A stretch of 58,861 nucleotides of DNA from Helicobacter sp. 11S02629-2 (lineage in GTDB: Bacteria > Campylobacterota > Campylobacteria > Campylobacterales > Helicobacteraceae). The stretch lies in the NCBI RefSeq assembly GCF_002272875.1, contig NZ_MLAN01000010.1:1-58861 (forward strand), given 5' to 3'. A model generated the notes under the pieces. That model saw only the letters and a list, made by a program, of their open reading frames with translations, searched no databases and was not told where the DNA came from. Numbering within the stretch: position 1 is the first letter of the stretch; each line of letters opens with the position of its first letter. Positions 7,737 through 17,053 of this stretch are shown piece by piece. Both the position numbers and the translations under genes were made by a program.

Positions 7737-9788
7737 TTATTTCTTTTTAGCATTAGCAGCTTGATCTATTAGCATTTGGACTGAACTAAAAGAGTTATTA
7801 GCCTTTGATATCTGCTCATCATAAGCAGCAAACCTAGACGCCATCGTGTCATAGCGGGAGTTTAGTAACTCCATGGCCTGCTTTTTATCCTTATCTAGGC
7901 TTTTAACTTCTTTTTCAAGGTTCTGCTCAAATATCTTTAGTTTCGCATTACCGCCATCTAGTAAATCGGCCAAAACTTTGCTAATTTGCGGGAAAACTCC
8001 CGGAGTTAACTTATCTTTACCAAAACTATCTTTGCCATCTTTCCCATAGAAGAGATTCTTAGCAGCTTCTGGGTCGCTATTAACCATAGAGCTAAGCTTA
8101 GATTCATCTAAACTCATAACACTTTTATCATTAATAGTTATGCCATAGCTTACTAGGCTTTTTACATCTATACCAACTCCTACTGAGTGAAGTATGGCTT
8201 GGTTTAGATTAGGTCTTATCTCTCTAATAGTAGATTCTGTATTAAACACGCCACCTTTTCTAGTCTCTGGGTCATATCTAGTGCTTGCATCAAGCACAGG
8301 GACTAGTTCATTATAAGCCTTAACAAAGTCTTTAACCCCATCTATTATCCCTTTAGTGTTGTTTTTAACGCTAATAGTTACTGGAGAGTCTTTAGGCGTC
8401 ACAGAGTTTAAAGTAATAGTAAGCCCGCCTATGATGTCATTTACCTGATTAGTAGGTCTTCTTATCTCAGCACCATTAAAGGTAAACTCAGCATCACTTG
8501 CAGTTTGGATGTTTTTAAATCTAAATATATCTTTTTGTATCTTAGAGTAGTCAGCTAACTCGCCCTCTTTTAAGCCTAAAGCTTCTAGGGCTTCTTTGTT
8601 TTCTTTACCATCAGCACTAAGCTTTATAGTGCCTTTTGAAGAGTTCAAAGCTAGCTTTGCATCTACTTCTTTAGCGTTTACTCCATCTATCTTATTAAGC
8701 GCTTCTGCTATAGCTTTGGCGTTATCTTCTGAAGTGTTGCCTTCTTTGGTTAGAGTGGATAGATCAAGTGAGGTATCACCTACTTTTATACTTCCAAGAA
8801 TCTGACCAGCTTTAACTGCAGTCTTAGCTTCAAGCATATCATCGCTTTTAGATTCTAAGTTGTTTTTATAAAAGCCTAGCGTTCCAGCCTTTGTTCCCCC
8901 AACTATGACTGGAAGACCACGCCTATCATTGATTAATACACTCTTACCCTCATCACTTAGCCCTACGTTTATATCTCCCTTATCATAAAGCTCTTTTAAG
9001 CTAGGACTATCTTCAAAAGCCTTTTTTAATGCATCTCTTATGGCTTCTGGTTTTTGCTCAGCTGCTGAGTTAGCACCTAGTTTTAGGTTGATACTTACTT
9101 TTTGTGGAAGACCATTTTTATCTTTTATCTCTACGAAAAAGTCTTGCTCTCCTTGTATGTCAATTGGCGCTTGAGGGATCTTTTCTGACTTTAAGATAGA
9201 CCCAAAGTAAACTCTTGATTCCTCTCCGCTAGATTTTGAGTTTATCATCAACTGATAGGGGTTTTGCCCCCCTGTTTTCATAACTATGCCTAGCACACTT
9301 CCATTAGTAGCATCAGTTATAGCTTGAGCTACATCACTTAGAGTCATGCCAGCTTTTATATTTACCTTGTAATTTTTACTATTACTAAAAAACTCTAAGA
9401 CTCCATCTTCTTTGCTAAACTCAGCATCTTTAGATGCATACTTTGTATCTACTTCATTGATATCGTTTTTTGCTAGGCTTCTTATAGCTACATTTATATC
9501 TTGAGTAGGCACGCCCGGTGCAGCACTTGCTTCTATGGCACTCCCTGAAACGTGCACATCCCTTGCTATATAGCTTGAAAAGTCACTTAAAGACTTTACG
9601 TTTGAGTAAAGTGCACTTAGCTTTTCTTTTATCTCGATTAGATTTTTTTGCTTTTCTACATTTTGCTCTAGTTTTCTATCAGTAGGACCTATCAACGCCT
9701 TTTCATCAGCCTTTTTAAGCTTATCTATAACATCGTAATTTAATACAGAACTTCCTAAGCCTAGAGAGCTTAACTTACCCATAGCCAT
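7737..9788 (-). CDS. fliD: Flagellar filament cap FliD (HAP2)
   Basis: 683 residues, the long FliD of Helicobacter. It caps the filament tip and folds incoming flagellin. The N-terminus (LSSLGLGSSVLNYDVIDKLKKADE) is the FliD D0 start; the C-terminus carries FliD_C features (VKDFVKAYNELVPVLDAST, then a coiled coil LKIFEQNLEKEVKSLDKDKKQ, ending with a helix SFSSVQMLIDQAANAKKK). Second gene of flaG-fliD-fliS, 39 bases after flaG; expression is probably from the sigma-28-like site before flaG. Confidence 0.95.
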   Translation of the reverse strand: MAMGKLSSLGLGSSVLNYDVIDKLKKADEKALIGPTDRKLEQNVEKQKNLIEIKEKLSALYSNVKSLSDFSSYIARDVHVSGSAIEASAAPGVPTQDINVAIRSLAKNDINEVDTKYASKDAEFSKEDGVLEFFSNSKNYKVNIKAGMTLSDVAQAITDATNGSVLGIVMKTGGQNPYQLMINSKSSGEESRVYFGSILKSEKIPQAPIDIQGEQDFFVEIKDKNGLPQKVSINLKLGANSAAEQKPEAIRDALKKAFEDSPSLKELYDKGDINVGLSDEGKSVLINDRRGLPVIVGGTKAGTLGFYKNNLESKSDDMLEAKTAVKAGQILGSIKVGDTSLDLSTLTKEGNTSEDNAKAIAEALNKIDGVNAKEVDAKLALNSSKGTIKLSADGKENKEALEALGLKEGELADYSKIQKDIFRFKNIQTASDAEFTFNGAEIRRPTNQVNDIIGGLTITLNSVTPKDSPVTISVKNNTKGIIDGVKDFVKAYNELVPVLDASTRYDPETRKGGVFNTESTIREIRPNLNQAILHSVGVGIDVKSLVSYGITINDKSVMSLDESKLSSMVNSDPEAAKNLFYGKDGKDSFGKDKLTPGVFPQISKVLADLLDGGNAKLKIFEQNLEKEVKSLDKDKKQAMELLNSRYDTMASRFAAYDEQISKANNSFSSVQMLIDQAANAKKK

Positions 9789-9827
9789 TATAATAACTCC
9801 TACTTTGAAACTAGATTCTTAAAAAAT

Positions 9828-10202
9828 CTAAACCTTTTTATCAAAAATACTACCTATAACATCCCTCATCCTCTTCATAAGCTCTATAGCCTCTTTAGAT
9901 GGAATCTCTCTTATAATCTTCTTATCCCCGGCTTCTTCGACGGTAACTACAAGGCCTTTTATATCGTCGTTGTAGGTGAAGTTTATGCTAGTGTTAACTT
10001 CTTTCATCTCTTTGTTTAGCTCGTGGCTTAAACTAGTTAACTGCTCTTTTAGCTTACTATCATCTTCTTCATTTATGCCTGACTTTCCTAGTGGCATATT
10101 TGGTGCTATCTTTGGTGTGCTAGGCTTTATCTCCTCTCCCGCACTAGAGGCCATTTGCATCAGCTTATGTTGTAATGTTAGATTACTTCCTTGTATTTGC
10201 AT
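9828..10202 (-). CDS. flaG: Flagellar protein FlaG
   Basis: 124 residues. The C-terminal FlaG domain is visible: LNKEMKEVNTSINFTYNDD, KGLVVTVEEAGDKKIIREIP, then SKEAIELMKRMRDVIGSIFD. The N-terminal 50 residues are low complexity. FlaG influences filament length in Campylobacter; its mechanism is unclear. First gene of the flaG-fliD-fliS operon. GGAG lies 5-6 bases upstream of the ATG. Confidence 0.92.
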   Translation of the reverse strand: MQIQGSNLTLQHKLMQMASSAGEEIKPSTPKIAPNMPLGKSGINEEDDSKLKEQLTSLSHELNKEMKEVNTSINFTYNDDIKGLVVTVEEAGDKKIIREIPSKEAIELMKRMRDVIGSIFDKKV

Positions 10203-10247
10203 TACATCTCCTTATGTCAATTATTCTATATATTACTATATCCTGCT

Positions 10248-10274
10248 ATATCGTCTAAAATCTGGATTTTATAA
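10248..10274 (-). promoter_or_regulatory. Sigma-28-like promoter of flaG-fliD-fliS
   Basis: Minus strand TTATAAAA ... GACGATAT over 27 bases, superimposable in spacing on the flaA site (TTTAAAGG ... GCCGATAT, also 27 bases). The -10 half is good and the -35 half weak. Confidence 0.5.
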
Positions 10275-10478
10275 ATTTTAAGATTCCAAAACCCTGCATT
10301 TGGTTTTAGTGAAGCAAGATGTCAAAGAGGATGCACAAAAATGAAAATAAGGTTAAACTAAAAAAATCTAGGCTTTATGATTGTTTTATGACTTAGCATT
10401 ATTTAACCTTAACACTAGACTATATTAGTAATAATAATAAGCAGCTATCCCCCCTTTCCTAGTACAAAGAAGCACAGG

Positions 10479-10510
10479 AGTAGGTGGAGGTAGTAGGTGG
10501 AGTAGGTAGG
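10479..10510 (+). repeat. Short G-rich direct repeat
   Basis: AGTAGGTGGA at 10479-10488 and 10492-10501, followed by the related AGTAGGTAGG at 10501-10510. A strand-asymmetric purine run in otherwise AT-rich DNA; function unknown. Confidence 0.6.
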
Positions 10511-10637
10511 AAAAAGTAGTGATATTTTTAATATTTAATTGCAATAGTTAGAAGTAAAGCTTGTGCCTTATACATTGCTAATGCATATGACCATTGTGTC
10601 ATCTTCTTTAAGCTTGCATAGTGCAATATCTTAAAGC

Positions 10638-11222
10638 CTAGTAGTTATGCCCTTGCATCAAAACTCCATCTTTATAGTAGCCTTTAAAAACTAAGCGTCC
10701 ATTTTGGCAGTAGCTGCTAACACTACCATTTAAGTTGCCATCTCTATAAGTAGAGTAAGTTTCTACATTGCCATTATTATAAAACACAAAAGATAGCCCA
10801 TCTCTTTTGCCATTTTTAAACTCCATCTGTGCACTCATACTGCCATCTTTAAAGTACATAGTAAGTCTTCCATCTAGCTTGCCATTAGTATAGTTTGCAA
10901 GCTTTCTAAGCTCGCCTGTTTCATAATAAGACTTATATACCCCACTCAAACTTCCATCAACATAGTTTTTTTCTTCTTTCAAAGTCCCATTATTATAAAA
11001 CACATAAGAGACGCCATTTAAGACGTTATCCACGTAGTTTTCTATCCTTACTATTTTACCTTTGTCGTCATAGTAAGAACGCTCTTGTGAAGTACTACTT
11101 TTTGAAGTGCTTACAACTATGGAAGGATTCCTAGTTAGACGATATAAAGAATCTAATATGGTGTTTGCATAACTAAGTGATAGGCTAGATACTACAAAAA
11201 CCAACATTAGTAACTTTTTCAT
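10638..11222 (-). CDS. Exported MORN-repeat (YwqK-like) protein
   Basis: 194 residues with an N-terminal signal peptide (MKKLLMLVFVVSSLSLSYA) and then about six MORN-type repeats of 22-24 residues, each near Y..NG.L....NY.DG.L.G (for example FYNNGTLKEEKNYVDGSLSG and SYYETGELRKLANYTNGKL). Predicted periplasmic or surface-associated. Such proteins are often labelled antitoxin of a YwqK system, but a secreted protein with no toxin next to it does not support that. Its ATG overlaps the stop of the upstream 70-codon gene (ATGA), so the two are translationally coupled. Confidence 0.85.
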   Translation of the reverse strand: MKKLLMLVFVVSSLSLSYANTILDSLYRLTRNPSIVVSTSKSSTSQERSYYDDKGKIVRIENYVDNVLNGVSYVFYNNGTLKEEKNYVDGSLSGVYKSYYETGELRKLANYTNGKLDGRLTMYFKDGSMSAQMEFKNGKRDGLSFVFYNNGNVETYSTYRDGNLNGSVSSYCQNGRLVFKGYYKDGVLMQGHNY

Positions 11223-11431
11223 AGCTTTTCAAACCCCACTATATAAAATCGCTCGCCATCTATAGCTATATCAAACTTTTCTCCAGTCTTTAAGTCTATA
11301 AGATAGCACTGATCTAGTGTCTCTAGATTAGCCCTAGCTACTGGTATCTGCTTTAAATGCCTATACACATCTTCTAAAGAAACACATAAGTCTGGAAAAC
11401 CAAACATAGTCAACTTGTATGTAAAGTCCAT
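11219..11431 (-). CDS. Small conserved-looking cytoplasmic protein of unknown function
   Basis: 70 residues, no signal or membrane segment. The sequence is well ordered (MDFTYKLTMFGFPDLCVSLE, then LKTGEKFDIAIDGERFYIVG) and could form a small beta domain. The stop codon overlaps the start of the MORN-repeat gene by four bases, so the two probably act or are regulated together. AAGG lies upstream of the ATG. I do not recognise the family. Confidence 0.65.
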   Translation of the reverse strand: MDFTYKLTMFGFPDLCVSLEDVYRHLKQIPVARANLETLDQCYLIDLKTGEKFDIAIDGERFYIVGFEKL

Positions 11432-11626
11432 CTTAACCTTCCCTGCCTGTTATACCTAAAAAAGTAAAAAATATTTTACTAAAAGGCACTTTTTTGCTCT
11501 GAAATGCTAGCAATCAAATGAGTTTTATTATAGCAAGTTAAATTATTTATATCCATGCATTAGATATAATTTTGCAATCAAAACTTAAAACAACCAACTA
11601 AAATTTGATTAAGGCAGGCTCTAAAA

Positions 11627-13084
11627 ATGCAAACACAAACAAGAATAGCTCAGACAAGAGGTATAGATCCAAACGACACAAACTGCAACCGCGATGACAT
11701 AAGCTTCATAGACGCTTTATTGAACCCAAAGGCAAGTTATAATGGACTTTACACACTTGAAGGTATAACTCCTATACCTAATATAAACTCACTTAGGAAT
11801 CTAAGCTATCAAGAACTCTCAATTGCCATTTTTAAACATCTAAACATAGAATCCTCTCTAATAGACCACGCACTAAAAACTTACGATAAGTTTGAAGAGA
11901 TAGCTCCACTTAAAAAGATTAGCAACCACTTATATGCACTAGAACTCTATCACGGTCCAACTTCTTCTTTCAAAGACATGGCACTAGCACCTTTTGGAGA
12001 CTTGCTAGATTCTATGGCAGGGAAAAATAATGAAAAATATCTAATCCTTGCTGCCACTAGTGGAGACACAGGCCCAGCAGCGCTTAATGCTTTAAGAAAC
12101 GCACACAACATAAAAGCTATTTGCATGTACCCAAGTGGAGGCACAAGCAAGATACAAGAGTTGCAACTTAGCACCATAGATTCTAAAAATCTTAATGTTT
12201 TCAAGATGGAAGGCGACTTTGACACAGCCCAGAGTACTTTAAAACTTTTGTTAAATGACCCAGACTTTAGAAAGCAAGTAGAAGCTAAAGGCTATAAACT
12301 AAGTGTGGCAAACTCTGTAAATATCGTGCGCATAGCTTTTCAGATAGTCTATTACATCTGGGCATCTTTTAGATTTGAAAGCTTTAATGAAAATGGAATG
12401 TTTAATGTTTTTGTACCAAGTGGTAATTTTGGCAATGCTTTAGGGGCGTTTTTTGCTAAAAAACTAGGTGCTCATATATCTACTATAAACATCTCCACTA
12501 ATCCAAATGACGTCTTAGATCACTTTTTCAAAACAGGAATCTATGACATAAGAAACAAACACCTTATCCTAACTTGCTCTCCAGCTATGGATATCTTAAA
12601 AAGCTCTAATATAGAAAGGCTGCTTTATGCTTACTTTGGTACTGCTAGGACAAAAGAGCTTTATGAGCACTTTGATAAAAACAACTTTTTCAAGCTTACT
12701 AAAGATGAGTTAAAAGAGTTACAAGCAACCTTTAAGTCAAAAAGCATCTCTCAGGCTGAGTGTTTAGAAGGGATAAAAGACGCCTACTCTAAAAACTACA
12801 TCCTAGACCCTCACACAAGTAACGCCTACATGCATGCTATAAGTTCTACTTGTCCACTTCCTAGCGTTATAGTTTCAACTGCACACTGGAGTAAGTTCCC
12901 AGAAACTATGCTAAAAGCCTTGCTTGACAAAGACGCAAACGATGAGACAGCGCTTTTAGAAGTCTCTCTTAAAACAAAAAGCGAGATTCCAAACGCCATA
13001 AAGTCACTCTTTAATAAAAAAGTTGTCCATACTGAGATCTATAGATCAGGGGACATAAAAGACGAAATATTAAAATGGTTATAA
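11627..13084 (+). CDS. thrC: Threonine synthase
   Basis: PLP enzyme converting O-phosphohomoserine to threonine. 485 residues, the long class seen in Helicobacter and enterobacteria. The PLP lysine is in YHGPTSSFKDMALAPFG, followed by ATSGDTGPAAL (phosphate-binding), YPSGGTSKIQELQL and VPSGNFGNALG. The start at 11627 has AAGGCAGG about 12 bases upstream, slightly distant; no better start is visible. It is transcribed alone, ahead of fur. asd in the same window supplies aspartate semialdehyde to this pathway. Confidence 0.95.
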   Translation: MQTQTRIAQTRGIDPNDTNCNRDDISFIDALLNPKASYNGLYTLEGITPIPNINSLRNLSYQELSIAIFKHLNIESSLIDHALKTYDKFEEIAPLKKISNHLYALELYHGPTSSFKDMALAPFGDLLDSMAGKNNEKYLILAATSGDTGPAALNALRNAHNIKAICMYPSGGTSKIQELQLSTIDSKNLNVFKMEGDFDTAQSTLKLLLNDPDFRKQVEAKGYKLSVANSVNIVRIAFQIVYYIWASFRFESFNENGMFNVFVPSGNFGNALGAFFAKKLGAHISTINISTNPNDVLDHFFKTGIYDIRNKHLILTCSPAMDILKSSNIERLLYAYFGTARTKELYEHFDKNNFFKLTKDELKELQATFKSKSISQAECLEGIKDAYSKNYILDPHTSNAYMHAISSTCPLPSVIVSTAHWSKFPETMLKALLDKDANDETALLEVSLKTKSEIPNAIKSLFNKKVVHTEIYRSGDIKDEILKWL

Positions 13085-13183
13085 AAAATAAACTTTTTTC
13101 TAACTTTTTATCACCAGTGTTTCCTATGGTGGTGCAAAGTTATTAAAATATGACAAAAATAGGAAGCCTTCATCTCTGTGTGA

Positions 13184-13202
13184 TAAAATGATAATCACTA
13201 TT
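13184..13202. promoter_or_regulatory. Fur-box-like operator upstream of fur
   Basis: The 19 bases centred on ATGATAATCA match the classical 19-bp Fur box at 15 positions by my alignment. It lies 44 bases upstream of the fur start, consistent with Fur autoregulation as known in H. pylori. Confidence 0.6.
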
Positions 13203-13246
13203 TATTATTAAATAAGAAGTTATACATACATACAAGGAGATTCAAA

Positions 13247-13711
13247 ATGACGAAAAGATTAGAAACTTTAGAATCTATACTAGAAAGACTGAGACTGTCT
13301 ATAAAGAAAAATGGGCTTAAAAACTCAAAACAAAGAGAGGAAATAATCTCTGTGCTTTATAAAAACGGCACCCACTTAAGTCCAGAAGAGATAACTGCTC
13401 AGATAAAAACAACAGATAAAAACACAAGCATCTCTTCAGTTTATAGAATCTTAAGCTTTTTAGAAAAAGAAAAGTTTATAACAACTCTTGAAGCTGATAA
13501 AAATGGAAGACGCTATGAGATAGCAGCAAAAGAGCACCACGATCACATCATCTGCTTAAACTGTGGAAATATCATAGAGTTTGTAGACTCAGATATCGAA
13601 AGACTACAAATCTCTATAGCTGAGAAGTTTGGTGCCCAGCTTATAAGTCATGATATGAGACTTTTTGTCATCTGCTCTAAATGCCAAAAAAATAATGCTA
13701 GCATCAACTAA
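13247..13711 (+). CDS. fur: Ferric uptake regulator Fur
   Basis: 154 residues. Iron-responsive repressor; winged-helix N-domain (NGLKNSKQREEIISVLY, HLSPEEITAQIK, TSISSVYRILSFLEKEKF), then the metal-binding dimerisation domain with EHHDHIICLNCGNIIEF and a C-terminal CSKC pair. The N-terminal extension RLETLESILERLRLSIKKNG is characteristic of Helicobacter Fur and separates it from the PerR gene at 49 kb. AAGGAGATTCAAA precedes the ATG. A Fur-box-like site lies upstream and a GC-rich hairpin 40 bases downstream. Confidence 0.96.
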   Translation: MTKRLETLESILERLRLSIKKNGLKNSKQREEIISVLYKNGTHLSPEEITAQIKTTDKNTSISSVYRILSFLEKEKFITTLEADKNGRRYEIAAKEHHDHIICLNCGNIIEFVDSDIERLQISIAEKFGAQLISHDMRLFVICSKCQKNNASIN

Positions 13712-13752
13712 AAACTATAAAGCTATATCACAAACAACTCTAATCACTTCTA

Positions 13753-13773
13753 GTTGTCGCCCTAGGCGACAAC
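13753..13773 (+). terminator. Hairpin after fur
   Basis: GTTGTCGCC, CTA loop, GGCGACAAC: a perfect 9-bp GC-rich stem 42 bases after the fur stop. Only a loose T-rich tail follows (CACTTTTAT). Confidence 0.7.
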
Positions 13774-14146
13774 ATCACTTTTATAATCTCACTTTTATAA
13801 GCAGTTATTTTATAACTTGATTTTAGGGTGTAGCGTGTATAACGTGGCACTCTATCAACTATATAAGATACCAAGAAGTACAATATGCACAACTATGCCC
13901 TCCATACTTCAATAAAGCCTTAATATTTAATTAGCAAAAGCATCTTTTATATACCCCACTTCCTTGCCGTACTCCTAAAACACTAAGGTAGATCGCTTAC
14001 AAGTAGTTATATATTATAAAAGCCTTTTTAGTTTTATAGAATCTAGAAATATATAATTATCACGCAGCACATAGCATAATGCAAAACACTACACACACCA
14101 AGCAACTAGTAAGATAAAAAAGGTTATTAAAGATTTAAAAAGTAGG
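13774..14146. other. Gene-free stretch between fur and tRNA-Arg
   Basis: About 370 AT-rich bases. No reading frame above a few dozen codons, no recognisable RNA and no repeat beyond one AGAATCT motif near 14039. Nothing further seen. Confidence 0.5.
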
Positions 14147-14223
14147 TGGTGTGCTCAGAGGGATTCAAACCCCCGGCCTACAGGACCGCAACCTGTTGCT
14201 CTATTCAGCTGAGCTATGAGCAC
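14147..14223 (-). tRNA. tRNA-Arg (anticodon GCG)
   Basis: 77 bases including an encoded CCA. Acceptor GTGCTCA/TGAGCAC pairs perfectly; the anticodon stem is ACAGG/CCTGT with the 7-base loop TTGCGGT, giving anticodon GCG; the T-arm GGGGG/CCCTC has one G-U pair. It reads CGC and CGU. Most bacteria instead use an ACG anticodon deaminated by TadA. Confidence 0.95.
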
Positions 14224-14311
14224 GATATTAAAATATAAGGCTAGTAAAAAGAGGTAGATTATAGTAAATTTTGCCTTTTTAAGCAAGCCTACTACATCTA
14301 ACCTTACAAAA

Positions 14312-15280
14312 CTATGCTTTAAGCATCTTAGCTACTTCTTTAGCGTGATAACTTATAATGATATCAGCCCCTGCCCTTTTAAAAGCTATCATATTTTCTA
14401 GCACTAATTTATCATAGTCTATAACGCCTAGCTTTTTACCCGCTTGTAAAAGTGCGTACTCACCACTTACATTATAAACTGCTAGAGGCAAAAGCGAGGC
14501 TTGCTTGATAGCGTGTACTACATCAAGATAAGCTAAGGCTGGCTTTACCATTAATATATCAGCGCCTTCTTTTTCATCGCTTAAAGATTCTAAGATAGCA
14601 TCATTAGTATTAGCAAAGTCTTGCTGGTAAGTCTTTCTATCGCCAAAGCTAGGTGCACTATTAGCCACGTCTCTAAAAGGTCCATAATAGCTTGAAGAAA
14701 ACTTAGTAGAGTAACTCATAATTGGCGTGTTTATAAAGCCTGCTTCATCAAGCCCTTTTCTTATAGCATAAACTTGCCCATCCATCATAGAGCTAGGTGC
14801 TATGACATCAGCCCCAGCTTCTGCTAGGATGACTGACTGCTTAGCTAGGTTTATAAGCGTTAAGTCATTATTAACAGTGTCTTTATCTAAGATTCCACAG
14901 TGACCATGATCTGTATACTCACAAAAACACACATCAGCTACTACTAACATCTCTGGAAAGGCTTTTTTGATAGCCCTTATAGTTTTAGCGACTATAAAGT
15001 TTTCACTATCTAGTGCCTCACTTCCTATAGAATCTTTTTTAGCTGGAATCCCAAAAAGCAAGATAGTATTAATGCCTAAAGTCTGCAAGATATCACACTC
15101 TATAAGTATCTCATCAACTGACATCTGAAAAACACCGGGCATAGAGCCTATCTCGTTTTTAATGCCCTCTCCATGTACTGCAAAAAGAGGATAGATAAAG
15201 TCTTTTATATCTAGTCTAACATCTCTTACTAATTCTCTTACATTACTATTTATCCTAAGTCTTCTAGCGCGTCTAAACAT
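14312..15280 (-). CDS. hemB: Delta-aminolevulinic acid dehydratase (porphobilinogen synthase)
   Basis: Condenses two 5-aminolevulinate molecules to porphobilinogen in heme synthesis; cytoplasmic. 322 residues, normal length. The Cys-rich metal site is in [17 protein letters not shown], the first Schiff-base lysine follows [17 protein letters not shown], and the catalytic lysine is in [25 protein letters not shown] precedes the ATG. It stands between tRNA-Arg and flaB on the same strand. Confidence 0.96.
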   Translation of the reverse strand: MFRRARRLRINSNVRELVRDVRLDIKDFIYPLFAVHGEGIKNEIGSMPGVFQMSVDEILIECDILQTLGINTILLFGIPAKKDSIGSEALDSENFIVAKTIRAIKKAFPEMLVVADVCFCEYTDHGHCGILDKDTVNNDLTLINLAKQSVILAEAGADVIAPSSMMDGQVYAIRKGLDEAGFINTPIMSYSTKFSSSYYGPFRDVANSAPSFGDRKTYQQDFANTNDAILESLSDEKEGADILMVKPALAYLDVVHAIKQASLLPLAVYNVSGEYALLQAGKKLGVIDYDKLVLENMIAFKRAGADIIISYHAKEVAKMLKA

Positions 15281-15411
15281 ATCTTTCCTTTGACTTTTTA
15301 TCGCATAGCTTTATGCTTTTGTAGTTTTGTAATTATAGTTTATAGATTAGTAGAAATATTTAGAAGTTACTTTAAGACTAAGCTTAAAGTTAGTAAAGCA
15401 AGCTATCAAAC

Positions 15412-15445
15412 TTACTTTAGAATCCAGTCAAAGATTCTAAAGTAA
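15412..15445 (-). terminator. Inverted AGAATC/GATTCT pair after flaB
   Basis: TTACTTTAGAATC (15412-15424) and GATTCTAAAGTAA (15433-15445) form a perfect 13-bp stem with an 8-base loop, 7 bases past the flaB stop. The stem core is an inverted pair of the motif that recurs across the window. Confidence 0.75.
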
Positions 15446-15452
15446 AAGGATG

Positions 15453-16997
15453 CTACTGAAGTAGTTTTAGTACGTTTTGTTGTACAGCGTTTGCTTGTGC
15501 CATAGCAAAGCTTCCACTTTGAGCTAGGATATTGTATTTCGAAAAGTTTGCACTTTCTTGAGCAAAGTCTACATCTCTTATCTGACTTTCAGCTGCTTTT
15601 ACGTTTACTTGGGTGATTGAAACGTTGTTGATAGTTGAAGTAAGCTGGATTTGCACAGAACCTATATCAGCCCTTATCCTATCTAGCATAGCCCTAGCAG
15701 AATCTGCCATGTCCATAACAACCATAGCACCTCTTAAAGTAGTCACACCAGCCCCTAGTCCTTGCTTATTAAGATCAGCTTGTGCAGAGTTGGCATTAGC
15801 CCCACTAGCACTGGCTATGTTTTTATCAAGGTTGCCTTTTAAAGCCCTTAAGTTAGTTGTGTACTCTGCTATACCTTGGGCTGAGTGGAAGCCTATGTGA
15901 GAGTAGTTAGTACCACTTATGATAATATCTCTTGCATCAGTTCTAACTAGAGTTAGTCTTCCAACTGTGGTGTTATTCATACCAGATACACCTACAAAGC
16001 TTCCTCCACCAAAGACTTGTCCACTAGCACTTTGTGCGTGAACTGCTATAGCACGACCGTCGTTGCTTTTTAGGTTTATCCTGCCTGTTATATCTATATA
16101 AGCTTCAACGCCCGTTCTATCTTTAACAGAGTTAATAGCATTAATCAATCTTCCATCAGCGTCATTTTTTTGCACATCATCTATAGTACCAATTGAGACG
16201 TGATTTATCACTAGTCCTCTTATGGTCCCAGACTTAACTGGCACTCCACCAGTAGCCATAACGTTATAAGAAGCCCTAACTCCTAGCTGATCAGAATGTT
16301 TATTAATGATATCGCTTAAAGCACCAAGCCCAGTTCCAGCACTCGTAGAGATTTTAGCAGTTTCTATAGTGAAGTCTTTAGCGCCATCTACTTCTTTGAA
16401 CTTTAGTGCTACTTCAGTTAAGTTAGACGCTCCAGCACTAGCTTTCATGCCTATGCCATTCATAGAAGATGTTTCCATCCTTACTTGACCTATCTTATCG
16501 CTACCAGTTGGCCCAATAGAAGCTTTTACAGTAGTGTTAGAGTAAGCACCGATTTGAAATTCTTTATTAGAAAAAGACCCACTTAACATCTGCTGACCAT
16601 TAAAGCTTGTGGTATTAGCTATATTATCTAACTCTTCTAGCAGTCTTTGTATGTCGCTTTGAAGGGCTTTTCTAGATTCTGTAGTTTGACCATCTTGGGC
16701 TGCTTGTATGGCCTTAGTTTTTACAGTATCAAGTATCTTTATTTGCTCATCCATAGCCTTATCAGCTATCTGAATCATACCTATGGCATCATTGGCATTT
16801 TTAACAGCTTGACCCAAACTATCACTTTGACTTCTCAAAGCATCAGCTATAGCCATACCTGATGCATCATCTGCCGCCTTATTTATCCTTAAACCAGAGC
16901 TAAGCTTCTCTAACGCATCCGAAAGATTTCTGTTGTTTTGCATACCTATAGCATGTGCGTTAAGCGCAGCCACGTTTGTATTAATCCTAAAACTCAT
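15453..16997 (-). CDS. flaB: Minor flagellin FlaB
   Basis: 514 residues. Helicobacter FlaB forms the hook-proximal part of the filament. It starts [18 protein letters not shown] and ends [14 protein letters not shown]; the centre has the FlaB marks [30 protein letters not shown] and [15 protein letters not shown] near-consensus sigma-54 site precedes it, the expected class-II control of flaB. GGATG lies 5 bases before the ATG. D0/D1 blocks are nearly identical to flaA ([19 protein letters not shown]), so recombination between the two genes is possible. Confidence 0.97.
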   Translation of the reverse strand: MSFRINTNVAALNAHAIGMQNNRNLSDALEKLSSGLRINKAADDASGMAIADALRSQSDSLGQAVKNANDAIGMIQIADKAMDEQIKILDTVKTKAIQAAQDGQTTESRKALQSDIQRLLEELDNIANTTSFNGQQMLSGSFSNKEFQIGAYSNTTVKASIGPTGSDKIGQVRMETSSMNGIGMKASAGASNLTEVALKFKEVDGAKDFTIETAKISTSAGTGLGALSDIINKHSDQLGVRASYNVMATGGVPVKSGTIRGLVINHVSIGTIDDVQKNDADGRLINAINSVKDRTGVEAYIDITGRINLKSNDGRAIAVHAQSASGQVFGGGSFVGVSGMNNTTVGRLTLVRTDARDIIISGTNYSHIGFHSAQGIAEYTTNLRALKGNLDKNIASASGANANSAQADLNKQGLGAGVTTLRGAMVVMDMADSARAMLDRIRADIGSVQIQLTSTINNVSITQVNVKAAESQIRDVDFAQESANFSKYNILAQSGSFAMAQANAVQQNVLKLLQ

Positions 16998-17035
16998 GTC
17001 GCATCCTTTGCAAAATTTGAAATACGATACTTTTT

Positions 17036-17053
17036 AAGCAAGTCATGTTCCAA
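17036..17053 (-). promoter_or_regulatory. Sigma-54 (RpoN) promoter of flaB
   Basis: Minus strand TTGGAACATGACTTGCTT, with GG and GC separated by ten bases. It lies about 40 bases upstream of the flaB ATG. Confidence 0.88.

Larger units (their letters stand above)
10203..10637. other. Long intergenic region with flaG promoter and GTAGGTGG repeats
   Basis: Between flaG and the end of the MORN gene. It contains the sigma-28-like site (10248-10274), a run of six C (10449-10454) and a G-rich short repeat (10479-10510). No RNA gene or credible reading frame was recognised; the longest Met-initiated frame I noted is a 17-codon one near 10579. Confidence 0.5.

Noticed and set aside
10638-11431. Toxin-antitoxin pair
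   Set aside because: The MORN protein is secreted and the 70-residue partner shows no toxin features; the label rests only on family naming habits.
11484-11498. Sigma-54-like AGGCAC/TTGCT before thrC
   Set aside because: GG and GC are separated by nine bases, not ten; RpoN is strict about this spacing, and threonine synthase is not an expected target.
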